Origin: Paenibacillus sinopodophylli
GTDB taxonomy: Bacteria; Bacillota; Bacilli; Paenibacillales; Paenibacillaceae
DNA: 37,314 bases
Assembly (NCBI RefSeq): GCF_005930355.1
Contig: NZ_VDBO01000004.1
Span: forward strand, 4,509 to 41,822
Reading direction: 5' to 3'
Of the stretch, positions 6,456 to 15,692 are shown one piece after another. Position numbers and translations under genes: made by a program. Within the stretch, counting starts at the first letter, position 1; each line of letters begins with the position of its first letter. Under the pieces are notes generated by a model. It was not told the origin of the DNA, searched no databases, and saw only the letters and a program-made list of their open reading frames with translations.

Positions 6456-8546
6456 CTAAGCCAAATATTCCGAGATAATGATCTCTGTATCGAATGGTGA
6501 AATGCCGCCCTCTATCGCAAAAATGGTATCCGCCGCTTCTGCATGCTCAACGATTTCACCTCTTGCCTCGGCGTGAAGCAAGAACAGCTCGTGCAATTGA
6601 GGTTTGGCTAAATCGATAATGGCCTTCGCCATCTGTACCAATCCGATTTGATTGCTTTCAACATTGTTATAGTATTGCGGATGCTTCTTCAAGGCTAGAT
6701 CAGCCCAAATGACCTTTCGCTCCTGCAAATCAATGACCATCGGAATTGCGATTCTCGTATCGGCTGTCACATCGATTTTGTTCATAACGGTCGAAGGCTC
6801 GTAGATTTCTCCGGTATTTGGATGCTGCCTGACCATCCAGCCCACATAGCATTCAGGTAAATTACAGTATGGCTGTTCCGTAAATGAATGTAGAGAGACA
6901 ACCACATACCTTACTCCGCAGCAAATAACCGACGGCAGATCGATATCGATAAACTCGCTTGCACCATGCGGAGCTGAAGTAATGTCACCACTATGAACCG
7001 CATTGAACAGCTCCGAGTTCAGGTTCGTATAAGAGATATTCTCCACGTACTCCCACTTCTCATCGTACAAAACAGCTGATAGATCGATATCAACCCTGCC
7101 TGAATCCAGGCCATCTATTAAACCTTCCTTCCACCACGCGAAGAAACGAAGCGTATCTCCATCTGGCAAGTCTAGCCGGCTGCCTCTTACGAGCGTGCGG
7201 AGTGACTTGCTCGCTGATCTCTGTGAGAACGGCACCAAGTAATGTTTTAGCTGCTCTTCCAAATATACATTCCCAAGCGGCGGCAACTTTGAGAACCGTG
7301 CGATTAATGCATCCTTGCAGCATGCTTGAACAGCTTCACATACGCTCGGCGCAAGATCGGGAAGGTTATTCTCGACAGCGGCCAGCTTCGCAACATTGCC
7401 TTTTGGGAAAAACGTTCTGAGCTCACGCTTAGCTCTCCGATGTTTGAAATGGGACATCACCTGCAAGAGGACAGGTGTAGATACGGAAGAAGCAACATCT
7501 TGGAACAAACGAATAATGTCATTCGGATCTCCCGAAAGCCTGAGCAAATGATCAAGTTTCCTCGCAAACTCCCCCGGCCGGCTCTTCAACAGATTCGCTG
7601 CATACAAAGTATCCTTTTTCAGCAGAGCCGTTTCCAATCGTCCCGAAAAGGTTTGAAAGGGGCGATTGTTTCGCAGTATATCGAATGCTTCCTTACACTT
7701 GCCGAAGCGGGCTCTATATTCCGCTGGATGCAGAATTTCACCCAAACGAATCCATCTCTGCTTATAACGCAGCATATCTTCTGTCATACCGCTTCCGCAT
7801 TGCTCCAGTAAACCAAGCAGCATACGTCTCTCTGCACGTTTAAACTTACGAAATCGCGTATGAACTGCGAGACTGACATCTCCTTCAGACCAAGCCACAG
7901 CTAAGCGAAGAACATCCGTTGCTGTTTTTATATATTTTCCAATTAGAGCGACATCTGCTCTTCCGTACTTCAGCAATGTAGCCGCAACGAAGCCCACATT
8001 TTCTTTCAATGGTATCTCATCCGGCAGTATTTCACTAAGTCTCAAGCTGTTTGCAATGACCCACTCTATAGCTACTCGATCTGCTGCAGAAATAGATACG
8101 TTAGCCTGCATAAGCTGCCTTATAGACTGCTCCCATTCCTTTTCGCTGCCCCTATCGATCACTTTCAAATCGACCTGATCGAGTAAAGGAAATCGCTCTA
8201 TTGCTTCGTAAGCCGGCAATGCAAGCGTGATGTAATGTATGATTGCATTTATGTATAGCTCTGCTTCGCTCGCGAGCATAACCTGCCTAGGAAAGTTAGG
8301 ATACATCGGCTTGTATACGACGTTCGCTCCGATCATCGCTTTCAAATTCGTGACAAGCTCATTATAAAAGGCTAGAAACTGATCGATGGACAGCGTTCGA
8401 AGAGTATCCATCAGTTTCGTTGAGAAGGTAAAGCCAAGATATTCTATATTTTTCATGGCTGTCGCCAAATAGATGTCAGGAAGAATATGGTCCCCGTGCT
8501 CTACAACTAGCTTATTATTCCTTCGCAAATAAATCGTATTCATCAT
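6456..8546 (-). CDS. Large conserved hypothetical protein, 696 residues
   Basis: A 696-residue soluble protein without signal peptide or membrane segments. Residues 1 to about 450 are alpha-helical and rich in basic and leucine residues. The C-terminal part, from about 500, is a mixed domain with YVVVSLHSF, PECYVGWMVRQ, NKIDVTADTRIAIPMVIDL and VIWADLAL, and ends with SPFDTEIIISEYLA. I recall this C-terminal pattern from large cytoplasmic proteins found near TerD-type tellurium and stress-response genes, but could not check it, and no Ter gene is visible here. The start ATG has GGAG seven bases upstream; a second ATG follows directly. It is a single-gene unit with a long hairpin in its upstream region. 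The function is unknown. Confidence 0.9.
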   Translation of the reverse strand: MMNTIYLRRNNKLVVEHGDHILPDIYLATAMKNIEYLGFTFSTKLMDTLRTLSIDQFLAFYNELVTNLKAMIGANVVYKPMYPNFPRQVMLASEAELYINAIIHYITLALPAYEAIERFPLLDQVDLKVIDRGSEKEWEQSIRQLMQANVSISAADRVAIEWVIANSLRLSEILPDEIPLKENVGFVAATLLKYGRADVALIGKYIKTATDVLRLAVAWSEGDVSLAVHTRFRKFKRAERRMLLGLLEQCGSGMTEDMLRYKQRWIRLGEILHPAEYRARFGKCKEAFDILRNNRPFQTFSGRLETALLKKDTLYAANLLKSRPGEFARKLDHLLRLSGDPNDIIRLFQDVASSVSTPVLLQVMSHFKHRRAKRELRTFFPKGNVAKLAAVENNLPDLAPSVCEAVQACCKDALIARFSKLPPLGNVYLEEQLKHYLVPFSQRSASKSLRTLVRGSRLDLPDGDTLRFFAWWKEGLIDGLDSGRVDIDLSAVLYDEKWEYVENISYTNLNSELFNAVHSGDITSAPHGASEFIDIDLPSVICCGVRYVVVSLHSFTEQPYCNLPECYVGWMVRQHPNTGEIYEPSTVMNKIDVTADTRIAIPMVIDLQERKVIWADLALKKHPQYYNNVESNQIGLVQMAKAIIDLAKPQLHELFLLHAEARGEIVEHAEAADTIFAIEGGISPFDTEIIISEYLA

Positions 8547-8608
8547 AACAGTGCTCCAGACCGACTTCGCACTTATGGTCTGAATGCCTCCCTTCAGTTG
8601 CTTGTTAG

Positions 8609-8673
8609 ATCAGGAAATTCGCATCTCTAATCAGTTTGGTGTCAGTTAGAAGGAAGAGATGCGATAGCCTGAT
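8609..8673 (-). promoter_or_regulatory. Long inverted repeat in the leader of the 696-residue gene
   Basis: An outer 6-bp stem (ATCAGG / CCTGAT) encloses a perfect 10-bp stem (TCGCATCTCT at 8619-8628, AGAGATGCGA at 8655-8664) with a 26-base loop. No U-run follows on either strand, so it is not a simple terminator. It may be a leader structure or protein-binding site. Confidence 0.5.
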
Positions 8674-8927
8674 TGTTCCATGCATAAGGAAAGCGGCGAC
8701 CCTAATTCAATAACCTTTGATTTCATCGTAGAAGGAAGGCTCGCCATGGCCTTGTAGCATGTATGCGTGAAGCCTGCCAATTGGCTTGCTTACAAGAGCT
8801 ATCATCCCATAACCATTTGCGTGCGAACATGGCGAAAGTATTACGACCTATTTAATTTCACCGAAATTTTGAAACTTCATCCATTATGCAGCTGGCACTC
8901 TGCTGATCTAGTCTATTACAAACAAAA

Positions 8928-8965
8928 AAGGAGCTCACTTGGCATCAGCACCAAACGAGCTCCTT
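8928..8965 (-). terminator. Terminator of the sulfur-salvage operon
   Basis: AAGGAGCTC (8928-8936) pairs perfectly with GAGCTCCTT (8957-8965), with an inner TTGG/CCAA stem. On the minus strand it is followed by TTTTTTGTTTG. It lies about 135 bases beyond the stop codon at 9099. Confidence 0.8.
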
Positions 8966-9098
8966 CTATGAAACATAACTAACAGAATATTTGTTCACAG
9001 TCATCATCATTAGGGGAGTCACACAGTCATCGTGACACAGGTAATCAGTAGTTCTTTTTCCTGCCCAGCTTAGTATGGAATTACCGCGTATTATAAAG

Positions 9099-10433
9099 TT
9101 AGCTGTTAACTTTCTGTGCTTCCTTCGTGTAGCGGTTAGTCGGAATTGGCAATCCTAGGTTGCCGCGAAGCGTATCCGCTTCGTACTCCGTACGATAAAT
9201 ACCACGCTCCTGAAGAATTGGAACGACCAGTTCAACAAAGTCATTCAGACCACTTGGAAGGGAAGAATGAATAATGAATCCATCTGCTGCGCCCTCTTCA
9301 TGCCATTGTTGAATAAGATCAGCTACTTTCTCCGGCGTACCGATGAATTGACCGCGCGGTGTAGTCGATTGCAAGGCAACCTGCCGAAGTGTCAAATTCT
9401 GCTCCTTGGCAGTTTGTTTGATTTTATCCGTTCCGCTGCGGAAGCTATTATGTCCGAGATCACCAAGCTCAGGAAAAGGCTCGTCGAGCGGATATTGGGA
9501 GAAATCATGATGCTCGAAGAAACGTCCCAAATAGTTCAGCGCATTTTCAATCGTAACAAGCCCCGCAAGCTCTTGATACTTCGCCTCAGCTTCTTCTTCC
9601 GTACGGCCGATAATCGGTCCAATGCCTGGGAGAATCACAATATCATCCACCGAACGTCCTTCTGCAACCGCCCGGTCCTTCACATCCTTATAGAACGCCT
9701 TTGCATCCTCGATGTTTTCATGACCAGTGAATACAGCATCCGCCGCTTTCCCCGCCAGCTTCTTGCCGCTCTCGGAGGACCCAGCTTGGAAAATAACCGG
9801 ATGTCCTTGCTTGGAGCGAGCGATATTAAGCGGACCTTGCACAGCGAAATACTCGCCTTTATGGTTAAGCGTATGAAGCTTAGTAGGATCAAAGAAAACG
9901 CCCGATTCTTTATCTCTTACGAAAGCATCGTCCTCCCATGAATCCCATAACCCGCGCGTGACCTCCAAATATTCCTCGGCGATCTTATAGCGCTCATCAT
10001 GCGTTGGGTGATCCGTTTTGCTGAAGTTGCTTGCTGAGCCTTCAAGCGGTGAAGTAACGACGTTCCAGCCGCCGCGGCCGCCGCTGATATGATCGAGCGA
10101 ACCAAATTGCCGTGCGACCGTAAACGGCTCGCTGTAAGAGCTCGACAATGTACCGACTAAACCGATTTTGGACGTAACAGCAGCTAAAGCCGACAAGATC
10201 GTAAGCGGCTCGAAGCGGTTAAGGAAATGTGGAATCGATTTTTCGTTAATATAAAGACCATCTGCAATGAACACAAGATCGAACTTGCCCGCTTCGGCCG
10301 TTTGAGCTTGCTGGGTGTAAAACTTGAAGTTAACACTCGCATCAGCCGGAACCTCCGGATGCCTCCATGCAGATACGTTGCCACCTACACCATGAATCAA
10401 TGCGCCGAACTTAATTTGTTTGCGATTCGCCAT
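9099..10433 (-). CDS. NtaA/SnaA/DszA-type flavin-dependent monooxygenase (YtnJ/YxeK-like)
   Basis: A 444-residue LLM-class (bacterial luciferase-like) monooxygenase of the nitrilotriacetate monooxygenase A group; the usual length is 430-460. Typical blocks are the start [40 protein letters not shown] and [16 protein letters not shown]. These enzymes use reduced FMN supplied by a separate reductase. B. subtilis YtnJ and YxeK, in operons of similar content, oxidise N-acetyl S-substituted cysteines to release the S-substituent, and the same role is inferred here. It is the last gene of the operon. GGGAGG is placed 9 bases before the ATG. No flavin reductase gene lies in the window, so FMNH2 must come from elsewhere. 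Confidence 0.93.
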   Translation of the reverse strand: MANRKQIKFGALIHGVGGNVSAWRHPEVPADASVNFKFYTQQAQTAEAGKFDLVFIADGLYINEKSIPHFLNRFEPLTILSALAAVTSKIGLVGTLSSSYSEPFTVARQFGSLDHISGGRGGWNVVTSPLEGSASNFSKTDHPTHDERYKIAEEYLEVTRGLWDSWEDDAFVRDKESGVFFDPTKLHTLNHKGEYFAVQGPLNIARSKQGHPVIFQAGSSESGKKLAGKAADAVFTGHENIEDAKAFYKDVKDRAVAEGRSVDDIVILPGIGPIIGRTEEEAEAKYQELAGLVTIENALNYLGRFFEHHDFSQYPLDEPFPELGDLGHNSFRSGTDKIKQTAKEQNLTLRQVALQSTTPRGQFIGTPEKVADLIQQWHEEGAADGFIIHSSLPSGLNDFVELVVPILQERGIYRTEYEADTLRGNLGLPIPTNRYTKEAQKVNS

Positions 10434-10493
10434 TATAAACTACCTCCCAGTTAAGTTAGCTTCATCTATCTAATCTGCTCTTGCGAGCACACA

Positions 10494-11036
10494 CTATTGT
10501 GCCTGCAGCAACGACGTTTCCTTTAGCGTAAGGCGATAGCTCTTCACAAGCGTCTCACCATTCATGAGATCCTTATCGGTTGCACGATCAAAGCCAAGCC
10601 GCTCATAAAGCCTAACGGCGGAGTCCATCATATCCGAGGTATGGAGATGCAGCGTTTCGGCGCCCCATTCAAGCGCAAGCTTAGCACTTTCACGAATGAG
10701 TGCCGTTGCAACACCATAGCCTCGCGCATTCTGTGACACGGCGAGCAGCCGAATAATCGGAGATTGGATATTCAAATCTGGCAAGCCATAAGCAGCATCG
10801 GAAGAATCAAATAGGAATACGCTGCCGACCACCTCGCCGTTCAGCACAGCAACAAGCCGCGCCTTCGTGGCTGCGCCGTCAATAGCTGACAGAATGCTTT
10901 CTTTATAACGGCCCCATGCTTCCTCGTCCAGCACCTTCTCGTATTGCCCATATGCATCTAACAGCACTTCCCGAGTTGCATCGCGGTCTGTAAGCTCTGC
11001 ATCCCTTATCACCACTGTATTTTCCGACATGCTCAT
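10494..11036 (-). CDS. GNAT N-acetyltransferase, probable S-substituted-cysteine acetylase
   Basis: A 180-residue GNAT protein. Motif A reads LLAVSQNARGYGVATALI, with the RxxGxG/A acetyl-CoA pyrophosphate loop, and YERLGF is motif B. The frame extends to a TTG at 11054, but the ATG at 11036 (or 11030) sits after GGTGGGA and is more likely. In the related ytmI and yxe operons of B. subtilis an acetyltransferase N-acetylates the imported S-substituted cysteine before oxidation; the position here, between the ABC transporter genes and the monooxygenase in one transcript, supports the same step. The substrate is inferred from context only. Confidence 0.88.
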   Translation of the reverse strand: MSMSENTVVIRDAELTDRDATREVLLDAYGQYEKVLDEEAWGRYKESILSAIDGAATKARLVAVLNGEVVGSVFLFDSSDAAYGLPDLNIQSPIIRLLAVSQNARGYGVATALIRESAKLALEWGAETLHLHTSDMMDSAVRLYERLGFDRATDKDLMNGETLVKSYRLTLKETSLLQAQ

Positions 11037-11066
11037 CCACCAGCTTCCCACCAAAATAATAGTTAA

Positions 11067-11561
11067 TCAAATAGAGCGGCTTGTGTTAACCGTCTCTGAC
11101 TCTGCCTGCTTAATGCGGCGAATTTGACCCAAATGACCCTGCACGTGAGCAACGAATGCCGGTACGATAGCCGAGATCGCGACAGGCTCGCCTTTGAAAT
11201 TAATGCCCGTTTTGCTCCATTCCTCGCTCGTAAGGCGATTAAACAACAAACTGTTATAGTTGACAAACCCGCGAGCCGCAATAAGAATATCCTTCGCGTC
11301 CCCCTCGTTTGCTTTCTGTCCAGCTACCCATGCATCCTGATTAAATAGAGGCAATCTCACTTCGGATCCCGACAATATTTCACGAATACGGAAGGATACA
11401 ACTATGCTGTGATCGACAAGATGGGCAAGAACCTCAGTTACGCTCCAGGATTCAGGCGCAGCCTTCCATTTGAGCTGTTGCTCGGTTAATCCTTCTATTT
11501 CTTGCTCGATTTGATCATATGCCTGTACATACGCTTGAACATCGACAGTTGACTGGCTCAT
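11067..11561 (-). CDS. DinB-superfamily protein, possible thiol S-transferase
   Basis: A 164-residue four-helix DinB-fold protein. His47 (in LAHLVDHS), His139 and His143 (in FVAHVQGHLGQI) supply the usual metal triad. The family includes bacillithiol S-transferases (BstA/YfiT) and mycothiol-dependent isomerases. In an operon for S-conjugated cysteines, transfer to or from bacillithiol is an attractive hypothesis, but many DinB proteins have no known activity. AAGGAGGAG lies upstream of the ATG. It lies 37 bases downstream of the flavoprotein gene and about 30 bases before the GNAT start, consistent with one transcript. It is not part of the B. subtilis ytmI operon as I recall it. Confidence 0.88.
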   Translation of the reverse strand: MSQSTVDVQAYVQAYDQIEQEIEGLTEQQLKWKAAPESWSVTEVLAHLVDHSIVVSFRIREILSGSEVRLPLFNQDAWVAGQKANEGDAKDILIAARGFVNYNSLLFNRLTSEEWSKTGINFKGEPVAISAIVPAFVAHVQGHLGQIRRIKQAESETVNTSRSI

Positions 11562-11600
11562 GTAAGCTCCTCCTTATGAATGGGGCCGAATGGCACCTCG

Positions 11601-12764
11601 TTATAGGTTGCTGAACCGGCTAAGCTCGAATACTCGCAGATCATAGCCCGTTTGCTTATTTTCTAATTTATTTGCTAATATCTCACCGACAACGCTGGCA
11701 AATTTAAAGCCGTGACCGGAAAACCCACCGGCAAGCAGTACATTCGTATGCTCCGGATGAGTATCGATAATGAAATCCTCATCAGGTGTAAATTCGTATT
11801 TGCATACAGAACCTTTCAGAAGCTTGCCTGCTGCATCAGGCACAAATGCCTCAAGCGCTCGGCGCAAGTCAGCTTCATCCTCCGAATAGCTGCCGAACGG
11901 CGCGATCGGTTCGCCAGGAAGCCATTCTACGCCTGTATCATGTCGACCAATCTTAATCCCTGCGCCGTCTATACTGGGGAAGCCGTAGTACCCGCCTAAC
12001 GCTCCGCCCCAAGTGAAGCCGGGAAAATGGCCTGCGTCGAAAGCAGGGGAGCTGGTCTCAAACCATCCGACGACCTTGCGAACTGCACGGATCGGGAGTT
12101 TGACATGATTGGCAAGGGTGCTAAACCATGCACCGGCCGTAATAACAATTTGGGGAGCAGAGTATACAGCATCCTTCGTATACACGGTGACTCCGGCTGC
12201 ATCAGCTTTAATATCAGTAACGAAAGTATCGACAAGCAGCCCCGCTCCAGCGGATAACGCCTGCTGTTTATGTGCGGCTATACATTTCTCGCTGTATAAG
12301 TAGCCAGCATTAGGCTCATACATTCCTAGGAATGTATCGGCCAGCTGTACGCCAGGAAATCGCCGATTAATCTCAGCCGCTTGCAGCAATTCAACCTGCA
12401 CGCCGTTCCGAATAGCATCATCAAGCCTGTTCTCGTAGTTGTAAAAGCTTTTCTCCGCCATGTTCAGTACGCCTGACCGTTCCAGCAGCTTCTCGCCAGT
12501 GGCATTCTCCAGAGCAATCCACTTCTCGTCAGCCCGCAGCGCCATCTTCACATACGTGTCGCCGCCGTGGTAAGCATGCCGGATCAACCGGGACTCACCG
12601 TGGTGGCTTCCATTCTGATGCGGAGGATTGAAGGCATCAATGAGCAGTGTTCTCGCTCCACGCGCAGCCAGCTCATAGCCTGTGCTCATGCCCATGGAGC
12701 CCGCTCCCACTACAATGACGTCATATGATTTCGAGATGCTCTCGTCCTCCCGGCAAGCGCTCAT
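11601..12764 (-). CDS. Sarcosine-oxidase/N-methyltryptophan-oxidase-like FAD flavoprotein
   Basis: About 387 residues, the normal length for monomeric sarcosine oxidase relatives. GAGSMG at 20-25 binds FAD, SHHGESRLIRHAY is the conserved family block, and Cys321 in VCKYEFTPDEDFIID matches the Cys that carries covalent FAD (Cys315 in bacillar MSOX). The family oxidises secondary amines and forms H2O2. The ATG at 12764 is the only ordinary start compatible with the fold, and it lies 44 bases inside the preceding gene without a good ribosome binding site. By contrast GGAGG at 12746-12750 sits exactly 8 bases before an in-frame ATC (12735-12737). The substrate in this sulfur locus is unknown; an N-alkylated or cyclic cysteine derivative is possible. 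Confidence 0.88.
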   Translation of the reverse strand: MSACREDESISKSYDVIVVGAGSMGMSTGYELAARGARTLLIDAFNPPHQNGSHHGESRLIRHAYHGGDTYVKMALRADEKWIALENATGEKLLERSGVLNMAEKSFYNYENRLDDAIRNGVQVELLQAAEINRRFPGVQLADTFLGMYEPNAGYLYSEKCIAAHKQQALSAGAGLLVDTFVTDIKADAAGVTVYTKDAVYSAPQIVITAGAWFSTLANHVKLPIRAVRKVVGWFETSSPAFDAGHFPGFTWGGALGGYYGFPSIDGAGIKIGRHDTGVEWLPGEPIAPFGSYSEDEADLRRALEAFVPDAAGKLLKGSVCKYEFTPDEDFIIDTHPEHTNVLLAGGFSGHGFKFASVVGEILANKLENKQTGYDLRVFELSRFSNL

Positions 12765-13911
12765 CAGCCAGCTTGCGCAAAGCGTCTGAGGCAAGTGATG
12801 CAAAGAATGACGCGGCGATCGGCAATGCCTTCTCATCCAGATCAAAGGCTGGATGATGCCACTCTTGTGGACCGTCCGTACCCAAAAACACGAAAAGTCC
12901 AGCGGTTTCCTTCAAGTAAAAGGCGAAATCCTCGCCCGCGGGGGAAGGCTTAGGCTTCACCACAACAAGTCCCGCTGCTTCCGCTGTTACGGCGGCCTGA
13001 TCCGCCCATATCTCGTCATTGACGACTGCCGGCGGTCCTTCTAGCCATTTCACATTCGCCTTCGTCGCGAAAGCAGATGCTACTCCATTCACTACCTGCT
13101 CGAAGCGCTCCCGCACGCTCAAGCGTACCTTCTCATCGAACGTACGCAGCGTACCGTCGAATACCGCTTTATCCGAAATAATGTTCCAAGCCGTTCCCGC
13201 ATGCAGCCTTGTTACGCTGATGACCGCACTATCCAATGCGCTTACGCTTCGGCTTACGATAGATTGCAGTGCCGTAATGATATGAGCTGCCGTTACAATT
13301 GGGTCAATGCCAGCCTCTGGAACAGCAGCATGTGTACCCACACCCTCAACTTCAACGACGAAACCGTCTGCTGCAGCCATAAGCGGACCCTCTTTGATAC
13401 CGATCGTACCGACGGGCAGATCAGGCTTGTTGTGCATGCCGAATACCGCTTCGACGCCTTCAAGCGCTCCGCTTGCGATAATCTGCCCCGCTCCCTTTGC
13501 CTTCTCCTCTGCCGGCTGGAACAAAAACCGTACCGTACCGCGCAGCTCCTGCTCACGCTCCTTGAGCAGAAACGCCGTTCCGAGGATCGAGGCCGTATGG
13601 AAATCATGTCCGCAGGCATGCATTTTACCAGAGACCTTGGATGCGAAAGATAGTCCCGTTTCCTCCTGAATCGGCAGCGCGTCAATATCGGCGCGTACAG
13701 CAACCACTGGGCCGCCGTTTAGACCTCCTACCTCCGCGATCACACCCGTCTTCAGCCCATAGTCCACAATCCGTATGCCTGCTTCAGTCAACCAGCCCTG
13801 AATGGCAGCCGTCGTCTGGAATTCCTCATGGGAGAGCTCCGGGTTTTCGTGAAGCTGCCTGCGGATCGCTACTAATTGCTGCTCGATTGCTTCTGCCGAG
13901 AAATCACTCAT
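12721..13911 (-). CDS. M20 N-acyl-amino-acid amidohydrolase (HipO/YxeP-like)
   Basis: A 396-residue M20D metallopeptidase-like amidohydrolase. MHACGHDFHTAS (Cys100, His102, His105) and QPAEEKAKGAG give metal ligands and the catalytic Glu; a dimerisation domain lies in the middle, and PSPAGEDFAFY and EWHHPAF near the end are typical. The family deacetylates N-acetyl amino acids. In the B. subtilis yxe pathway for S-(2-succino)cysteine an M20 enzyme removes the acetyl group after C-S cleavage, freeing cysteine. The ATG overlaps the stop of the upstream LLM gene by 4 bases (ATGA), which implies translational coupling. Confidence 0.93.
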   Translation of the reverse strand: MSDFSAEAIEQQLVAIRRQLHENPELSHEEFQTTAAIQGWLTEAGIRIVDYGLKTGVIAEVGGLNGGPVVAVRADIDALPIQEETGLSFASKVSGKMHACGHDFHTASILGTAFLLKEREQELRGTVRFLFQPAEEKAKGAGQIIASGALEGVEAVFGMHNKPDLPVGTIGIKEGPLMAAADGFVVEVEGVGTHAAVPEAGIDPIVTAAHIITALQSIVSRSVSALDSAVISVTRLHAGTAWNIISDKAVFDGTLRTFDEKVRLSVRERFEQVVNGVASAFATKANVKWLEGPPAVVNDEIWADQAAVTAEAAGLVVVKPKPSPAGEDFAFYLKETAGLFVFLGTDGPQEWHHPAFDLDEKALPIAASFFASLASDALRKLADERLPGGREHLEII

Positions 13912-14918
13912 ACCAATTCACCTTCGAATGCTTCCTTCAACAGCTCGAATGAACGAATTCTTTTGGCGAAATCGGGGATTATGGTCGTAAACACAAATTC
14001 GTCCACGCCGTATTGCTCTTGGATTTCAAGCAGACGCTTACGAACAGTCTCTTTGGTTCCTCGCGTAATATCCGCTTCCCGTTCTTCCGCTGTGAAGGTC
14101 TCGCCTGCTTGGCGAGCAAATTCCTTCGCCTGCTCTATAGTACCTACATTAACCGTTTTACCGCTCGCCAGCGTAACCCGAACGTTCTTGAAATGGCCTG
14201 CCAGTTCATTCGCTTCCTCATCCGAATCCGAAGCAATGACCGACAAAGCGAGAATCGTCTTCGGCTCCTTGCCGAGTGAACGGTTAAAGTTATTGCGATA
14301 CGTCTCAATTGCATTGCGAGCCGTTTCTGGATCATTGTTGATAAATAACGCGAACGCATACGGATAACCTTTCTCCGCCGCAAGCTCCGCACTCGATACG
14401 CTCGTTCCAAGCAAATAAATGTCAGCAGGCTGAACGGGAATTGGACTTGCTTCCAAGCCCGCAAGCGGATGCTCCTCGCCAGTCTTCGCATGGAGCAAAT
14501 GCTCCAGCTCCGTTAGCTTATCCGCCAAGGTCTCTGCTTCCGCGATACCCTTCTGCAAAGCTTTAGTCGACCGCGGCAAGCCGCCCGGCGCACGTCCAAT
14601 GCCAAGCTCTACCCGTCCAGGCGCAAGTGATGCCAGTACGTTGAAGTTTTCCGCTACTTTATACGGACTGTAATGCTGCAGCATGACTCCGCCCGAGCCT
14701 ATTCGGATCGTTTTCGTATGAGCAAGCAAATAAGCAATAAGCACCTCAGGCGAAGAACCCGCCATGCCTGGGGAATCATGATGCTCGGATACCCAGAATC
14801 GCTCGAAACCAAGCGTTTCTGCGAGTTTTGCAAGCTTGACGGTGTTTCCCAAAGCCTCAGCAGCCGTCTGACCAGGAAATACAATACTTTGATCCAGAAT
14901 GCCGAATTTAAGTGACAT
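13908..14918 (-). CDS. LLM-class flavin-dependent oxidoreductase (YtmO/MsnO8-like)
   Basis: A 336-residue luciferase-like oxidoreductase of the short (group 1) type. It begins SLKFGILDQSIVFPGQT and contains RFWVSEHHDSPGMAGSSPEVL, GSGGVMLQHYSPYKVAENF and LGIGRAPGG. It resembles YtmO, which sits in the matching B. subtilis operon together with the larger YtnJ-type enzyme. The reaction is presumed FMNH2- and O2-dependent; the substrate is not known. GAGGAG lies 9 bases before the ATG. Two different LLM enzymes in one operon suggest two successive or alternative oxidations of sulfur compounds. Confidence 0.92.
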   Translation of the reverse strand: MSLKFGILDQSIVFPGQTAAEALGNTVKLAKLAETLGFERFWVSEHHDSPGMAGSSPEVLIAYLLAHTKTIRIGSGGVMLQHYSPYKVAENFNVLASLAPGRVELGIGRAPGGLPRSTKALQKGIAEAETLADKLTELEHLLHAKTGEEHPLAGLEASPIPVQPADIYLLGTSVSSAELAAEKGYPYAFALFINNDPETARNAIETYRNNFNRSLGKEPKTILALSVIASDSDEEANELAGHFKNVRVTLASGKTVNVGTIEQAKEFARQAGETFTAEEREADITRGTKETVRKRLLEIQEQYGVDEFVFTTIIPDFAKRIRSFELLKEAFEGELV

Positions 14919-14939
14919 ATGAATTCGCTCCTCTATGAG

Positions 14940-15692
14940 TTAGATAGAATAAACACCCTCTGGCGTAATACGCTTCAAAAATTGCTTCGTTCGTTCTTCC
15001 TTCGGATAGTTGAATATTTCATTAGGCTTGCCTTCTTCCACGATTACCCCGCCGTCCATGAACACGACATGGTTCGCAACGTCTTGAGCAAAGCCCATCT
15101 CATGCGTGACGATAATCATCGTGATGCCTTCCTTCGCAATTTTACGAATAACGGCCAGCACCTCGCCGACAAGCTCGGGATCGAGTGCAGATGTGGGCTC
15201 ATCGAACAAAATAACCTCTGGATTCAGTGCAAGCGCACGGGCAATCCCAACACGCTGCTGCTGTCCGCCTGACAGTTCGCTCGGATAAGCATTCAGCTTA
15301 TTCCCAAGACCAACCTTCTCTAGAAGCTCCACGCTTTTTTTACGAGCATCTTCCTTAGGCAGCTTCTTGACAATAACAAGTCCTTCCATTACGTTCTCGA
15401 GAGCCGTCTTATGCTTGAATAGATTGTATTGCTGGAACACCATCGCACTCTTCTGACGGAGCGTATGAATGTCTTTCTTATCCGGACGTTTGCAATTGAC
15501 AGTAAAATCATCAATCGTAATCTGGCCTTCATTCGGTTTCTCCAAGTAGTTGAGGCAGCGCAGCAGCGTTGTTTTCCCCGATCCGCTTGGTCCAAGTATG
15601 GCAACAACTTCGCCTTTTTCAACGGTAAGATCTATGCCTTTAAGCACCTCGTTGCGTCCAAAGCTCTTCTTGATCTGCGTCAGCTTAATCAT
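14940..15692 (-). CDS. Amino-acid (cystine-type) ABC transporter ATPase, TcyN/GlnQ-like
   Basis: A 250-residue ATPase of the polar amino-acid uptake family. Walker [10 protein letters not shown] at 34-42, Q-loop FQQYN near 87, signature LSGGQQQR at 140-147, Walker B VILFDE at 160-165 and the switch His in VTHEMGFA are all intact. It energises the permease pair encoded just upstream, and its ATG overlaps the upstream stop by 4 bases. By locus similarity to tcyJKLMN the cargo is likely cystine or S-substituted cysteine; the motif set alone only says polar amino acid. Confidence 0.95.
   Translation of the reverse strand: MIKLTQIKKSFGRNEVLKGIDLTVEKGEVVAILGPSGSGKTTLLRCLNYLEKPNEGQITIDDFTVNCKRPDKKDIHTLRQKSAMVFQQYNLFKHKTALENVMEGLVIVKKLPKEDARKKSVELLEKVGLGNKLNAYPSELSGGQQQRVGIARALALNPEVILFDEPTSALDPELVGEVLAVIRKIAKEGITMIIVTHEMGFAQDVANHVVFMDGGVIVEEGKPNEIFNYPKEERTKQFLKRITPEGVYSI

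Larger units (their letters stand above)
8547..9098. other. Non-coding gap between the 696-residue gene and the sulfur locus
   Basis: No convincing gene is present; an open frame at 8767-8982 has no ribosome binding site and runs through the terminator. The gap holds a 6-bp inverted repeat in the leader of the 696-residue gene (CAGACC / GGTCTG around 8554-8579), the long hairpin at 8609-8673 and the terminator at 8928-8965. Nothing was recognised in 8983-9098. Confidence 0.6.

Noticed and set aside
8554..8579. CAGACC/GGTCTG inverted repeat before the 696-residue gene as a terminator or riboswitch
   Set aside because: Only six base pairs with a 14-base loop and no T-run; too weak for a call.
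8767..8982. 71-codon plus-strand frame
   Set aside because: Runs through an intrinsic terminator hairpin, has no ribosome binding site and no recognisable motif.
9267..9941. 224-codon plus-strand frame
   Set aside because: Lies wholly inside the NtaA-type monooxygenase gene on the other strand and shows no family motifs.
11067..11561. DinB protein as a DNA-damage gene
   Set aside because: The name is historical; the fold has metal-binding His residues and the operon context is sulfur metabolism.
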